Shown: positions 25,990-50,762 of the stretch, in pieces | Layout: the number at the start of each line of letters is the position of its first letter | How positions within the stretch are numbered: the first letter of the stretch is position 1 | DNA from: Scylla paramamosain | Taxonomy: Eukaryota; Arthropoda; Malacostraca; Decapoda; Portunidae | Assembly: GCF_035594125.1 (NCBI RefSeq) | Contig: NC_087181.1 | Location: 12,497,500-12,561,499, forward strand | Direction: 5' to 3' | Length of the DNA: 64,000 bases | Translations under genes and position numbers: made by a program | The notes under the pieces: model-generated | The model's database searches: none | Told to the model about the DNA's origin: nothing | What the model saw: the letters and a program-made list of their open reading frames with translations, nothing else

Positions 25990-28216
25990 ATGTCATACGT
26001 TCAATATTCAACTGGCACCAGTATTATTTTTTCAATTGGATTACTTGAATTAAGTAATTGTATATCATATCAATTCTTAGATAATTCACAAGGGAATCAA
26101 ACCCTCCTGCCCTTCTGGATCCCAATCTCATTAATTAGGGCAAGCTGGAGGCAACTGATGATTATGATGACCAACATTGCTCTATGCTTGTAGTACACTG
26201 CAATGCATTCACAATTCTTTGGTTGGCTTGAATAACATTCATTTATATGGAAAAATTCCTCCCACACAAACAATGCACTCTGGGCAGAAAACACAAGTGA
26301 AACTTTGCAAAACTGTAATGCTTTCATAATTAATCATCATAGAAATACATATGAAATTACAAAAACTATTGGTGCTTCATGCAATTCAGCAGTAGCAGCA
26401 GCAGCAAGAGCTTGTAAAAATAAGATATAACTGGGGTCCTCAAAGGCTGCAGCTTTTGTTTTAGGAGTTCCTCTCCTGTATCACAGATGCACATGTGTGG
26501 CTATAAAGAACAGTGTTGCAAGGCTACTTGCTTCAACAAACAGCCTCGTGTGAGAAAACAACTTAGTACAGGACAGGACGTACTCTTGACAGGATCCCTC
26601 TGTGGTGTAGGAATAACCATGACTACTTTCAAGTCTGCAAGCCTCAGTTACAATCTAAGCCTTTAAAAGTGGCACACAGCCCAGCCTACAGCTCCACTCC
26701 TGGGTCTTAATAACAAATGGGCACCTCAGCAACTCAGATATCATGACATGCTTTATGATTGTGTCTGTCCATGACAGACAAAGGAGAAAGAACTTACAAA
26801 ACACAATGAGTAATATGATTCACACATTAAAGTGTACTCTTCCTCTTGACTGGGATTTCCAACCTCCTCTTTAAACACTTATTTAGTAAGCTGATCTTAA
26901 TGTGTAGCATCAACCAGTAAATTAAGGATAAACTTTCTAGATCATTCTAAAAGTACTGAAATGTGACTGAAAATTACTATAAAGTATATTTTAAGTTCAG
27001 CCCAGTGTATATAGAGAAAAAAGCTTTGATAGTAATTCCCATGACTGGAAACAAATTAGGAATAGTAACTGAGAAATGTCACTCTTGCTCACTGGTTCTC
27101 TCAACACATGGATAACAACTACATGTCTCTGGTTGCAAAGAAAAGCATTACAGAATAATCTGAGATACATCAGGTATAGTAAAAGTCAATCACAAATTAT
27201 TTAATGATTTGTAAGGCTTATTTAACCAATGGGAAACTTTAGTGTCTTCGATACAGACAACACAGTATATGGTTTAGCTTTGTGAAGGAAGGGTGCTGCC
27301 ACTCTTACACACACCATCAATCACTTGTAAATAATTTTCATCTGGTACTCTAACTTGGTACACCAGAGCACAATGTCCAGGTTTTTCTGAATTCTACTAC
27401 AGTTCTTATTCAACTTTAGAGTTATACAAGATGCAATTCTTTATCTGTTGTTCTTGAAACATCTCTATGAAATCCATCTAAATAAAATAAAGGTCTGAAG
27501 TTGTTAAATGAAATCCTTCTAAATAAAACAAAGTCTGAAGTTGATAGTGTGCTAAATTTAGATATGACCCTTAAACATTTAATCAACAATAATTCAATAA
27601 CCCTGTAGCCATCTCAGTAAAAATGTGATGGATAGCCATATTGCATAATATGCAGTGACACTCTTTTAGGAATCCCAACTACCTCTGCATAAAACATTTC
27701 AGGAAACACAAGAAGCTCCGCACGTTTATATTTATCTGAATTATACTAGGTATGCCCAAACCTAATGGAAGTTCACAATTTGCTCCATTTTCCTGCAATT
27801 AATAAATTAACAAAATTCTCTGCCTATGTATGATGCCTGTTCCTAAGAACTCCCCACAAGAGGATGGCTGTGACAGGGTTCTACAGGACAGCAGACAACC
27901 ACAATGCTATACGACAGCTGGGAAACATAGCAACAATAAAAACTTGTATCAAAAGACTGGCATTCTCCATCAGACGTAACTAAAGATGCTATTATTCCTG
28001 CACTGATCATGTAAGTGGGAGAGGTGAAGTCAGTGGAAGAGTTCATGTTTGCATACCAGTAAATGCATATAAAAATTTACAGTAAAATTTGCACAAACCC
28101 ACAAATCATACAAACTTGGAACTTAGATAAAATCAATGTATTCAAAAGGTAGTATGAAATGAGATCAGAATGGACTGTGCAATGTCAAGTAAACACATTT
28201 ACTGAAGTTCTTCCAA

Positions 28217-28232
28217 CACACACACATACACA

Positions 28233-28266
<34 letters not shown>
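28217..28266. repeat. (CA)n microsatellite, interrupted
   Basis: About 50 bases of CA with two T interruptions. Confidence 0.96.
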
Positions 28267-29021
28267 GGAGAATGAATACTGAAATCTGAGAATAGTTTGT
28301 GGGGGTGGGCAAGGAAGGAAAGGAGACAGGACATATTCCATACAACATCCTATGCAGAAGGCGTCACTGGCTTACAAAAGCATATATTAATACTCTAAAG
28401 GCTGGCTAAATAAAACACTGATATACAACTTACATGAGCAAAACATTACATGCCTGTTGATTTGAGCACAAACAGGAGACAAATATCTCACTGCTTTCAA
28501 ATTCTCTGCCTCTGTTCAAATGTTTAAGTTATTTTCTCTGAAAACTTACACAAAATCAATGCATTCAATACTGGACATAATATTGCATAGCTAATTCAAT
28601 GAACAAAATTAAACAGAACAGAACAATACTGAAATATATGTAGGTGTGTAATTACTATACAAAAAGTAAACATTTCATATGCACAACTCATGCAAATCTG
28701 AATATGCAAGGAAGCCAAACACACATCCTCTCTTTCTCTCTTCTTCCATCTGGCTTAAGTGTTCAAGACTTCACCAAGGATCATTATGAAGATTTTAGAA
28801 GGAATATTTTAGACACTGGCTTAGCACAAACATCCCTCTGAGACCCTGAGAATGAGATTACGTATTGGAGGAGAGGGCTTAACAAAACCAAGAGGTTTGA
28901 AATTACAGCCAGAAAGGTAAAACTATGAACTATCTGTTTGATATCTTCTATTTGCTGGTTCCAAGCCAAACTAGTAACCATGTCAGCCTACATGCAGCAA
29001 ATCTCCTACAAATTTAGGCCA

Positions 29022-29027
29022 TTTATT
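29022..29027 (-). terminator. Candidate Sfmbt poly(A) signal
   Basis: AATAAA on the minus strand about 660 bases after the stop. Other AATAAA words lie farther downstream (for example near 25630 and 23763), so the true 3' end is open. Confidence 0.25.
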
Positions 29028-29690
29028 TTACTGGGCCATTTAATCTTCTAGTCATTAACTTAACATTTATGCACATCGTACAAATACAGTATATACACTA
29101 ATTGCTTAAGTGATACTCTATAAAATAACCTATCAACTATTTACACAACTCTGGGCTCTAGGTGCCTCCTCTGTTATTTATAATTTTCAACTGAAAACTG
29201 GAGTTTGCTGGATTAACTTAAGTTAGCTTGTAAGTAATAAAATAATGCCCCAGGTATTTTAGCATATTGGAAAAATATCTTACTATGAAGTAAAGCAGTT
29301 TGGACTGTGTTCCTTTGCATTTCAGGCTCAGGACTATTTCTTATGTTGTAAAGGAAACCCAGGATAGAATGTGGTATTTTCTTTTAGGATCCAAAAATAT
29401 CTATATATGTACACTTTCATGGAGTAATCACTAATTTACAGGAAAGTAATATGCACTGACTGACAGTAATCTTGTATGCCCAAAATGCCACAGGAAATGG
29501 ATTCTTAAAAATGCATATTACCCTTCTTATTTGTTATAGTTTCAGTGGTCTAGTCTTACTCACCTAAGACACCAATTTATCATAAATATTAGGTAAGTGG
29601 CTGAACCTTCCCACATCCAATGAACTGTAAGAATGCCAACACGTTCTACTATTACTCACACTATTTGGTAAAACGAGGGGAGGAGATGCC

Positions 29691-40904
<11,214 letters not shown>

Positions 40905-41020
40905 GGGGAACACGGGGAGCGCTGCTAAGCATCAAATGAGGTGAATTAGAGGCGCCTCCGGACCCGCCAGCCCCGCATCGATCACACCACAACAACACCA
41001 CTGCGCACGCGCACACATTT

Positions 41021-41570
41021 TTATCGCGAATTTCAAAGAGAAATTTATGAACATTTAAAAAACCATATCTTTCGAATATACATTAATAAACTTATAGCAA
41101 CCATACAAAATACACAGTAAATTTGCACTGTTTAAGTGCTCTTTAACCGCCTCGCGCCGTTAAATTTATCTCGTGGAATGTGGCTTCCTCGAAAAAAAAT
41201 ATTGGAATTTTATAACGCTGATTCAAGAATAAACACAATTGTGCGAAACATTTATTCGGTAATTTATTAAACAAGAAAAAACGCACGCCATGCATGATGG
41301 CAAGATAGCTCTAATTTGGTGTTTCAAGTAATAATCTATGCATACCACTTGCTGGCAACTAAGGAAGTATGTGATCTTGGAGGCAGTACCGTTCCCTCGC
41401 CAGGCACGCGTTTGCCGCCACCACAATGCCTGGCTTGTCCGGGGTGGCCTGACATTTAGGCTTGGGTCACCGTGATTTGCAGTTCCAACCATTCCCATTC
41501 ATGATGTTCACGTACAGAAAGCCTAACAGTAGACCCTAAGTACGGCAGTACTCAAGTAGCACGTTTATTA

Positions 41571-41605
<35 letters not shown>

Positions 41606-41915
41606 CATTAGTGTGTACTACTACCATACTATAAAGGGAACCGTTTCATATGCGGGTGTTCTTTTTTTTTAATAAGATTATTTTGTATTGCTACTGATCT
41701 ATATTTCTAACTTTTTTTTCGGCGGGAAAAGTGGACAGTGACCACGCCACATGTACTGCTCAATCCTGAGGACACCATACCCAGACTGGCTGAACATAAA
41801 TCACCTACTTATTTCAGCACATTTTGTTCTGAGATGCTACTGAACTTAATGTCAAATATGGAATAGCTTTAATAGTGAGTGGCATTCTTATCATACGCTG
41901 GTGAATATGTGACAC

Positions 41916-41951
<36 letters not shown>

Positions 41952-44200
41952 GCGACGTGATAGAACACACACGTGCACACGCATTTATTACAAAGAAAAG
42001 TAACTGCGATAACTAAACTATATTTAAAGAAAAGCTTGTTGCAACACTCCTATTACACATTCACTCACACACGTGTCAGTAATCGGCCACAGGAAGCTCA
42101 CTGATATCGGGACGAAGAGCGATAACTTGAAAAGAAAGCGTCGCCTCATTATTCATATACACACGACATAAGTATGAAAAAGAAATCGTACAAGTTGAGT
42201 CAGAATGACATTAAGGCGCCATTCCCACGCGGCACGTTAAAGTTGTAATTAATCCTGATTTACCATGACTCTCTCTCTCTCTCTCTCTCTCTAAGCCAAA
42301 GGTATGCAGATGTGAAAAAAAAATATATATAATTCTCAAATGTTTCAGTGCCCTACCTCAACTGCTTATAATGGGCTCTAAGAGAAGCAATTTGGATCCC
42401 CATATGTTTTTTTTTCAGCAAAGATCCTGTACTATCAATTAAAAAGAATAAAAAGGCGTATATCCTAACTGATCATCTCTATGGCTTTTCTGAAGAGGAA
42501 TAAGATGTTTCAAAATAATAGCCATCTTTTGATCTGTTAATGATATATTCATTCTGAATAGCTTGCAACTGGGGACTAGGGTACTTTTGTGGTCTTGAGA
42601 CAGTTCCTCTTGTAACCTTGATCATTCTTTGTCAATTTCAATTATATTTTAACACAATCATAACCTAATGTCATTCTTCTGTCTGATGATCAAGAAACCA
42701 AGTTGGTGTTGCATATAATAAGGGATATACAGGGAAGAGAAGTAAAGCTTTTAGTATGGAGAGACCAGTGTCTGAGCTCAGTGGGAGACAGACTGACTGG
42801 GTCACAACCCAATCAGCGACAATGTTACATGAACCATTGGCCAAACCATAAGATTACAAAAGCAGCTTGGGCTCCTGTTACAAACTAAGAATGGACAAAC
42901 TATAACCCATTCATGCCTTATTCCTAGTAAGGGCTTTGTTTATTTACAGAACGAAGATTCATTATTAAAATTTATTATACAGATCATGGATTCATATCAA
43001 AAGGTTACAATTGGTTCCTGTCTCCACTGGAAGGCAAAAATCACATTACTGTACAGTGAATCTTTGAATGAATGAATTTTTTTTTTCTGATTGGAAAAGT
43101 CCACTGAAGTAAATTCCATGCAGGAAATACATCTGTGAGGTGTATCCCTCTTATTAATTCTGTTTTCCATCAAACACGGAAGCACCTCTGTTTTTCCAGT
43201 GTTGGAATTGTCATTAAGAACCTGCATTGTACTCTACAAAAACATCAGGACTAACTATTACCCTATTACAAATCTCCACTACAATGAAATTACTTTATAC
43301 ACTACTACACCTTTCTTGGAAAATAATGTAATCTATGAATATAAAGAGGTTTTTCCAACTACACCCGAACTAATGTACAAAATCTGCCTCACTGTCTACA
43401 CATTAATTAAAGCTTTTATTTACCTATAAATCAATTTAACAATAAGATCAATTTAATATAAAATGAACAAAATAATATATAATAAAAATAATACACTATG
43501 ATTAGACTGCTGAGTGTACAATTGTACATAAAAACAGCTGTACACTGGAATGACTCACCACAAACAGCAGGCAGGAAAACTTCTCCCTTCGTGAAAAGAA
43601 ACACAGCAGGAAAATGGACGACTTGCATGGATGGAAAGATGCCTCGGAGAGCTGGGTCATTTACATAAGATAAGGTTTTGCATTATGTGCAAAAAGGCCA
43701 CAAAAGTGCAGCAATGAATTGGTGAAACCACTGAAAGCTTTTTTTAATGACACACAGAAACAAATACAAAGATTGACTTATGAGAAAGGGAGAAGACTGA
43801 ATAATAAAAGTTGTATCTATGGAATGTGATGATAGTGGTATGTGTTATGAACAGTGCTTTTTTAACACTGTGGTAATGATAATGGGAGAGATGGCCACCA
43901 GCCTGGTGAAGAGTCCTTGGATAAGACAGCGACCTCAGGCTGAGTGCTTGTGAAGTGTTACAAACAATGAGTATGAATGAAGGTAATGGAGCAGAGATGA
44001 ATACCTTATGGTAAGTAACTAAGCTTTAAGCTTCCTGGAAACTTATTGCTTTACAACTAAAGACTGAATTCTCTTTGAGAGATGTGCCTGGCACAGGTAA
44101 ACATGATAAACTTTTCTTTAAATATATCATGCAGCAGATAAAATAATGTTATAATAAATTATTAACGAAATTATTTAGGTTGTATAGTATTACACTTGAT
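41021..44200. other. Intergenic between Sfmbt and TMEM241, no gene recognised
   Basis: Mostly AT-rich DNA with a (TAC)n patch near 41570-41610, (GT)n at 41917-41950 and (CT)n at 42269-42292. A CpG-bearing patch at 41370-41480 holds a short minus-strand frame that starts at an ATG in fair context, but it resembles no protein. It could be an upstream non-coding exon of Sfmbt. Confidence 0.5.
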
Positions 44201-44473
<273 letters not shown>

Positions 44474-44665
44474 TCATAAATATAAAATATACTAAGTAAG
44501 ACACAAAAAGGTTAAATAAATACATGCTTTGCTAAAAACCCTTACCCTTCCCACTTGTCTGAGCATGAGGGAAAGAACAGCCACGCACAGATTCACTTCC
44601 CCTCTACTGACACACACACCTGAGCTGCACCTTGAGGCTCACCAAGCACACGCTGCTGCCCACAC

Positions 44666-47600
44666 TCATGCACCTTCTGTCAGGGGCTCCATCATCTCAT
44701 CCGGCTCCTCAGGACTGTGTGCGATGGGGATTGGCACAAACACACCAGAAAGGAGATTTATGCCTATCAAAATTTTAACAGTGAGACTTGTTACGTCATT
44801 GAAAGTTGCGAGGGCCAGGACAGACGTGAACAACCGCCCTGTTGCATCTACGATGGAGAAGAGGTTTTGTTTCCGCACCTGAAAGTCAAGGAGATGTTAC
44901 ATGACAAGTATGAACTACATATATCAATTCATGCTTACAGTAACTTCTGCCCATGGTCACATACATATAAATATAGAACCTACCTTTGAAAATAATGATG
45001 ATGATGATTAAGTCCTTGTTCTCATTCCTGCCAGAGCATGACAAGAAAAAGCATGTCCTCTCTACACTTACCTTCATGCTGGAGAGATTGAGGAACAAGC
45101 CAAGTATTCCTGACAGGAGACACCCAGCATAGAAATCATAGCGCATTGCATGGGGGAAGTGCAGCACCTCAAATGCTTCTTCCAGGTATAGAGACACAGG
45201 TGCCAGAACAACAACACTGAAAGGACAAGTAAATCCACATGAAGAAATACACTAACTGTTCTTTGTTATCATTCAGGACACAGTAAAATTGGTTTGCATG
45301 GACACACAGAAAAAAAAGATGTGAGAATATGAGGCTAATTCTGCCTTTTTAATCTACAAGGCTATTTAAAAGACTGTAATGCAAAAAATAGATGTGTAAG
45401 TTGCAGTTGGTTATTGGAAAGTACCTGTCTAGTGGTTAGAGAGTTAAGAAACTGCAGCAAAAGACTTATTTGGCATCTTAAAGAAAAGCAGATACCATAT
45501 AAAGGTCCTTAAATGGCTTACTTATTTTGCTGAATTTCAGAAATAATGGCTACTAAAGGAAAAAGAAAAGACTGCTTAGTAAAATTCTCCATACAAATAA
45601 ATAAAGCTGCTTCAATGATCAAAATCAAAATCATGGATATGTTGAAAGAGGGTCAGGCTCTAAAATGTTATATGAATGAGTTTTTTTTCTATAATACTAT
45701 GGGGTATATTCTACATGGGAATGTCCATACTTTAATAAAAATCCACAGGTCCTCCTCCAACATCTAAGAAATCAAATATGCACTAGCCCATAAATACACA
45801 AGAACATACAAAAGGCCTCTCTTCAAACATAAGGAGTGGCACCTGAGAAAAAGCTGAATGTGAGTGCAATATCATACAATTTAATCCAAGAATAATTAGA
45901 TGCAAGACTCCATGGAAATAAACAAACTGCCAAACTGAAAGCAACTTAAGTCTCATTACAAAGACTTTATGCATCATCCTCCCATTCACTCCCACTCACA
46001 TGTTTTGTAGTATTTTGTAATTCTTGTATATCTTTACAGGTTTTATCGAAAGATGATTCTCTCTTACCTGAAGACGTATGAGAAGTAGAGTCGGTCTACG
46101 TCTGTGTAGCGAGCATCGGCTATCTTGGAGTGCAGAGCCTGGACTGCCATGCATGCCAAGTTCACCATCATCCAAAAATACGGTGAATCTGAAAACTATC
46201 AACACAATGCATGTCATTATTTGTTGCTAATAAGACAATTCATATGCTGTTTTATTCACGGAATATTCTTTTACATATGAAAATAATATATTTTGTATTT
46301 GTAACTAGTATTTTTTTGGACTGGATTCAACTTTGATATCAGTGGCACAGTGACAAGTGAAGCACATCATAAGCTGTGGGATAATACTGTGTAGTGCAGA
46401 GTACACAACAACATCCTGATTCCATTTTCATCACTGAGTAATGTGGCATAAAATCATGATCGTAAGAAATGCAGATCACTATTTACTGAACAAATACCAC
46501 AAGCAAACCTTGGAATGGTTCAGCTGCAAGGAGTTAAAGTAAAATGTAAGAGTGAGCAAGGCATCCTTCCACATGGGGCAAGAACACAAGGCAGCAGGAG
46601 TTGTACCGTCATGTCAATGTCTGAGAGCACAGCAGACACAGCGGTGCCGATGGTGGTGAGGCAGGCCAGTAGGGGGATGGGGCCAGCAGTCCTGAAGCTT
46701 GGGGCCACGTCCACCAGGTACAACACTGCTCCCAGGGAGTTTTGTAAACAAAGAAACATGGGCACACTCTGAAATATAATAAAATGGTAAAAATATTGCC
46801 TGAAGAAAATAATGCATGAAAAAAAGTACATTAAATACAGTCTAACTTAATGCAATACAAAAAAATAAATCTTACAGCAAGATAAAATGTTGGAATGTTT
46901 ATGCTTATGCTTTGTTTACTCATTTTCATCATCATAAGTCACATTTCTGTGTAAGCATGACTGCATGTAAGCATCTTATCTCAGGTATCCTCTATTGTGA
47001 GAATATCAGTCTGTTATACATGTAGATGATTTCCTCAATATTTTCTTATTAAACATTCAATAACTAAGGTTCCCCTACACTACTAATCAAGTGTTGGCCT
47101 GAAAACTGAAAAATTAAGACAAATTGCTTCATAATTCATTATGCTCAGATTTAACAAAACCACAGTAAGAAAGGAATATTCCTTACCAAGTTTGCAAGAG
47201 CTTTAGAGCTGGCAACAATTCCTGCTGAGAAGAAAAGAAAGGATGGTAATAGTGATATAAATCCCGGTTTATCAAGCTCTGTGGCAGACACTGATAAACA
47301 CTTGTTGGACAGCAGCACTCGGAGCAGGATGCCTCCCACCAAGGTTTGCCATCCTTGAAAGATTGTAGGGTAGGTAAATTTAAGCACCGACAGTACATAC
47401 TGCAAAAGAATAAAGATGCATACTATTAAAAATTGTAATCATCATAGATCTGTAACTTAAAGTACCTGACATATTTCAAGCAGTGTTCCCTGCAGACTTA
47501 GCTGTGTGCATCTAAGGTCATGACAGGAGAAATCTGAAGCTAGACATTAATTATAGTATTGGAGTCACACACATTGTCACAAAAGCTAATGTGAAACATC

Positions 47601-48019
47601 AAATGTTGAAAATTATGGCAAATCATATGTTATTCCTTGGAAATCATGTCATTGGAAGCAGAGACCCACATATCATCACCCTTGTGCATGGAATGATCCC
47701 ACTCAATACACACTCATGGGTGCAGAGTCAACAAAAAAATACTGATTGTATGCATGAAAGTTATATCACATTTCTATATCTATTCATGATGAATATAAAG
47801 TAAGATTAGCATATTGCATCATTCTTTAGTTTTCTGTATATTCAATTGCAAATATGTTATTTTCTCTGTCTCTCTCCTCCTGATATAAGAGTATAAACAT
47901 TAGAATATTTCTCAACTACAGATCATCATGCAGTGCAACCTTACCTTATTGACAAATATTGCTGATCCAAATAATAATAAATATATCAGAAAATCAATTG
48001 GTTGCTTGGTAACAGACAT
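44666..48019 (-). CDS. TMEM241: TMEM241, nucleotide-sugar-transporter-like membrane protein, 6 coding exons
   Basis: Minus-strand exons: 48019-47945, 47399-47187, 46768-46607, 46195-46068, 45216-45072, 44878-44666. The total is 936 nt, 311 residues plus TGA, against about 296 in human TMEM241. The strongest match to remembered TMEM241 is YVLSVLKFTYPTIFQGWQTL in exon 2, supported by the order of later blocks (LSDID, PYFWMMVNL, LFTSVLALATFNDV). Hydrophobic segments alternate through the protein, as expected for a multi-pass drug/metabolite-transporter fold related to Golgi nucleotide-sugar transporters such as VRG4. Vertebrate TMEM241 has been reported as a Golgi UDP-GlcNAc transporter; the substrate here is inferred. 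The N-terminus MSVTKQPIDFLIY leads straight into the first membrane segment. The C-terminus is acidic (SPEEPDEMMEPLTEGA). The exon 3 donor (GTACAA) is weak. Confidence 0.9.
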
Positions 48020-48058
48020 CGTTTCCGTGGAACTGTGACCTCCCAGCTCTCACAGAAC
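48020..48058 (-). other. TMEM241: TMEM241 5' UTR segment with 3' splice site
   Basis: TTTATTGCAG|GTTCTGTG on the minus strand is a good acceptor 39 nt before the ATG, so the transcript probably has at least one upstream non-coding exon. Confidence 0.55.
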
Positions 48059-48954
48059 CTGCAATAAAGACCTCCATTAATAATTAAGCACTGATGCTCA
48101 ACAAAAAATGAGGATGCAGCTGCAGGCTGTGGCTGTTGAGACAAACTTTTTCATAATCATTAGAAGCTTCATTTTAAAACGATCCCTATGTTTACTGTAA
48201 TACTGTTAATGAAATGGAAATAACTGTCCTCATCAACTTTGTGCTGCAAACCTTTGTTTAAATCATCCCCTGACTCACAACTCATTTAATTTTCAGAAGT
48301 GAAGCAAATCACAGAATCACAGCTGTCCAGCCCCATAAGGGAAAAATAAGGTCATAAAACAATGACAGCAATGATGATGATAACCAAATAATCCCCACAG
48401 CAAGCAGCCTAATACCACACAGCTCTCCTACAGGGGGGCAAGACACCACTACTTTTCTCATGTCAAGATGCTGCCATTAACCTCAAAAAAACTTGCAACC
48501 TTCAACTGTAAGCCGGACACTATAATACAAAGCTCCCGGATGTCACCTTTCATGTGAACTGGTCTCCTTGATAACCTACAAATATATGTAACATACTGGA
48601 AAAAGTAATCCTGGTTCTCTATTGTTTCTGTCTTTACTTCAGAATAAGCCTGTGACCAAAGAGAGATGGGCAGCAGCTTTGAAGATAGTCCTTATCATTA
48701 TCAAAATCTTGGCCTCACAGTAACTCTCCAGCTTTCCTATACAAATACATGGCAATTATTAAGATTATATTATCTGTAATTCAGTATAATCTAATACCTT
48801 ATCTTTATTCCCAAATCTAACTTGTCCTAACTTGTTTAGAGATATTCACAGAAATATACTTGGCTATTATCAATGTGAGCTCACTTGCACTTGTTGAAAA
48901 AAAATGAGACCAATTAAAATCCAAGGCTGTGTTAAGTCAGATTTGGTTCAAGTT

Positions 48955-49310
48955 TTCTTAAGTGAGATTAGGTTAGGCTGAGCTAGGTTAAGTTAAGTAA
49001 GGTTGGGTATGATACTCAAGTTCATTAGGTTACGTTAGGATAGGTAAGGTAAGGTTAGATTGGATTAGGTTAGGTTATGTAACATCCAAGTTTCTTAGGT
49101 AATGTAAGATAAGGTCAAATTAGGTAAGATAAGGTTAGGTAAGATATGGAAAGGTATGGTAAAATAAGGTAAGGTAAGGTAAGATTTGATTAGTTTAGGT
49201 TATATAACATCATATCTGATAGATATTGTAAGATAAGGTTAGTATAAGAAAGAAAGTAAAGTAAGCTAAAGTAAGACTATATTTGATTAGGTTAGGTCAT
49301 ATAACATAAC
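48955..49310. repeat. Degenerate telomere-like GGTTA/AAGGT tract
   Basis: Diverged 5-bp units (TTAGG, GGTTA, AAGGT) such as GATTAGGTTAGGCTGAGCTA and GGTAAGGTAAGGTAAGATTT fill about 350 bases. TATAACAT/TTCATTAGGTTA blocks repeat about every 60-120 bases. It lies in the probable TMEM241 5' UTR intron. Confidence 0.6.
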
Positions 49311-49670
49311 AGTTTATTAAGAAAACCATTAAGGACAAGACTTGAGTAAGGTACAGTTCAGGTAGAGATAACCAATAAACATAACACGAATACAGGTACG
49401 TATATATATACGAGAACTCGACAAAACCCCCACGAAAGCATCTATCTATTTCCTTGCATTGCACCAGTTTCTTTCATGCCAAAAGCCTTCCATGAATGCT
49501 ACCCTTAAATCAAACATCTACACAGAACCATTCACTACAGTAACGACGCCAGAATCACCCAGTACAGGAGCAACGACTTCCTAGCTAAAGGCCTGGCGTA
49601 TCAATGAAGGACAGGAAGCCGAAATAGAGGAGTAAATAAGGGCGCAAGAGTACCTACCCCGGCCACTCAC

Positions 49671-49720
49671 ACGTTCCGACCAATGTTTGTTTTGTTGACG
49701 TGTTGCGCCAGGCTGGGATG
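49671..49720 (-). promoter_or_regulatory. Candidate TMEM241 first (non-coding) exon and promoter
   Basis: On the minus strand a CpG-bearing stretch with TGGCGCAACACGTCAACAAA ends in GGAACGT|GTGAGTGG, a good 5' splice site. It would splice to 48058 across a 1.6-kb intron. No other gene on the minus strand is available to use it. Confidence 0.4.
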
Positions 49721-49721
49721 G

Positions 49722-49723
<2 letters not shown>

Positions 49724-49760
<37 letters not shown>

Positions 49761-49797
49761 ACTATATTCTTCTATAATCTTAGTTCTCTCTCTCTTA

Positions 49798-49849
<52 letters not shown>

Positions 49850-49880
49850 TGTTGTTGTTGTTGTTGTTGCTGTAGCAGTA
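49724..49880. repeat. (CT)n / (TAG)n / (TTG)n compound microsatellite
   Basis: CT at 49724-49759, TAG at about 49797-49848, then TTG to about 49869. Further TAG (50025-50051), AG (50092-50115) and CT (50143-50167) tracts follow. Confidence 0.95.
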
Positions 49881-50404
49881 GTTTTATTTATTTATTCTTT
49901 GTTTATTTATTGCCAATAACAATCATATACATTAATGAACATAATATACACATTTATAATGTATTAGTCTGCTGAGCATGAGCTCCCTAACAGACACGAA
50001 TTTCATTTACATGATGGGAAATATAGTAGTAGTAGTAGTAGTAGTAGTAGTAGCAAGTTAAATCCGTGATGAATTGTAACCATATCCACAAGAGAGAGAG
50101 AGAGAGAGAGAGAGGGGGGGAGGGGGAATTTTCATAATATTACTCTCTCTCTCTCTCTCTCTCTCTCCTCCAAAGACCACAGAAATAAAGTCGAGTTCTT
50201 TTGGGGTATTTTTCCCATTACAGAAACATAATCCTCCTCAAGAAAAAAAAAAAAAAAATGAAAACCCATAGTAATATCAACGACGAAATGGTGAGAGATC
50301 AGGCGAAATGTTTACGAATAATGTTGAAAATCTACGATGTATTCTTTTGGTAACCTTCTTGGCTTCTAGTACACTTTAACCCAAGATTCCTGTCCTGTGA
50401 ACAA

Positions 50405-50762
50405 TATGGCCAGTATTCTGAAACGCTTTGTTCTCTCATCACAATTACTTTCAAGGGACACGCAGATGATTAGCCAATTTCTCAAGACTGTTTCTCCTGT
50501 TAATAATGAAAAACATCATGTTAACCTGTCACTAGAACCGTAAAAAAAAAAAAAAAAAACCGTTTAGAAACCCATGTAACTTCAACTAGAGGACCTGAAA
50601 GCAGTAGAGGTTTTCAAGAGTATTCAGTTCATGATGTAGAAATATTGTTAATGTGTCACTAACCCGTAAAAAAAAAAAAAAAAAAACTCTTAAAAACCCG
50701 TGGAACTTCAACTAGAGAGCCTGAAAGTAGTCAAGGTGCGACGCAGGAGTGTTTCAGAAATG
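50405..50762 (+). mobile_element. MITE-like element, copy 2
   Basis: The left end GGCCAGTATTCTGAAACGCT and the reverse complement of the right end GGGCCATTTCTGAAACACTC form terminal inverted repeats of about 20 bp. The interior has two related halves, each with a 'GTCACTA..ACCCGTAAAAAA' A-run (50544-50559 and 50666-50684) followed by CTTCAACTAGAG. There is no coding capacity. Confidence 0.65.

Larger units (their letters stand above)
23055..29690 (-). other. Gene-free stretch; probable long Sfmbt 3' UTR plus spacer
   Basis: About 6.6 kb of AT-rich DNA with no recognised coding exon, directly downstream of the Sfmbt stop. It is notably poor in microsatellites; only (CA)n at 28217-28266 and short CA runs near 25790 are seen. 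Open frames are short and unlike any family I know. The low repeat density would fit a long 3' UTR in the Sfmbt transcript, but this is inference. Confidence 0.4.

Noticed and set aside
41223..41498. 91-codon minus-strand frame and a second frame starting at about 41455
   Set aside because: CpG-bearing but unlike any known protein; at best an upstream non-coding exon of Sfmbt.
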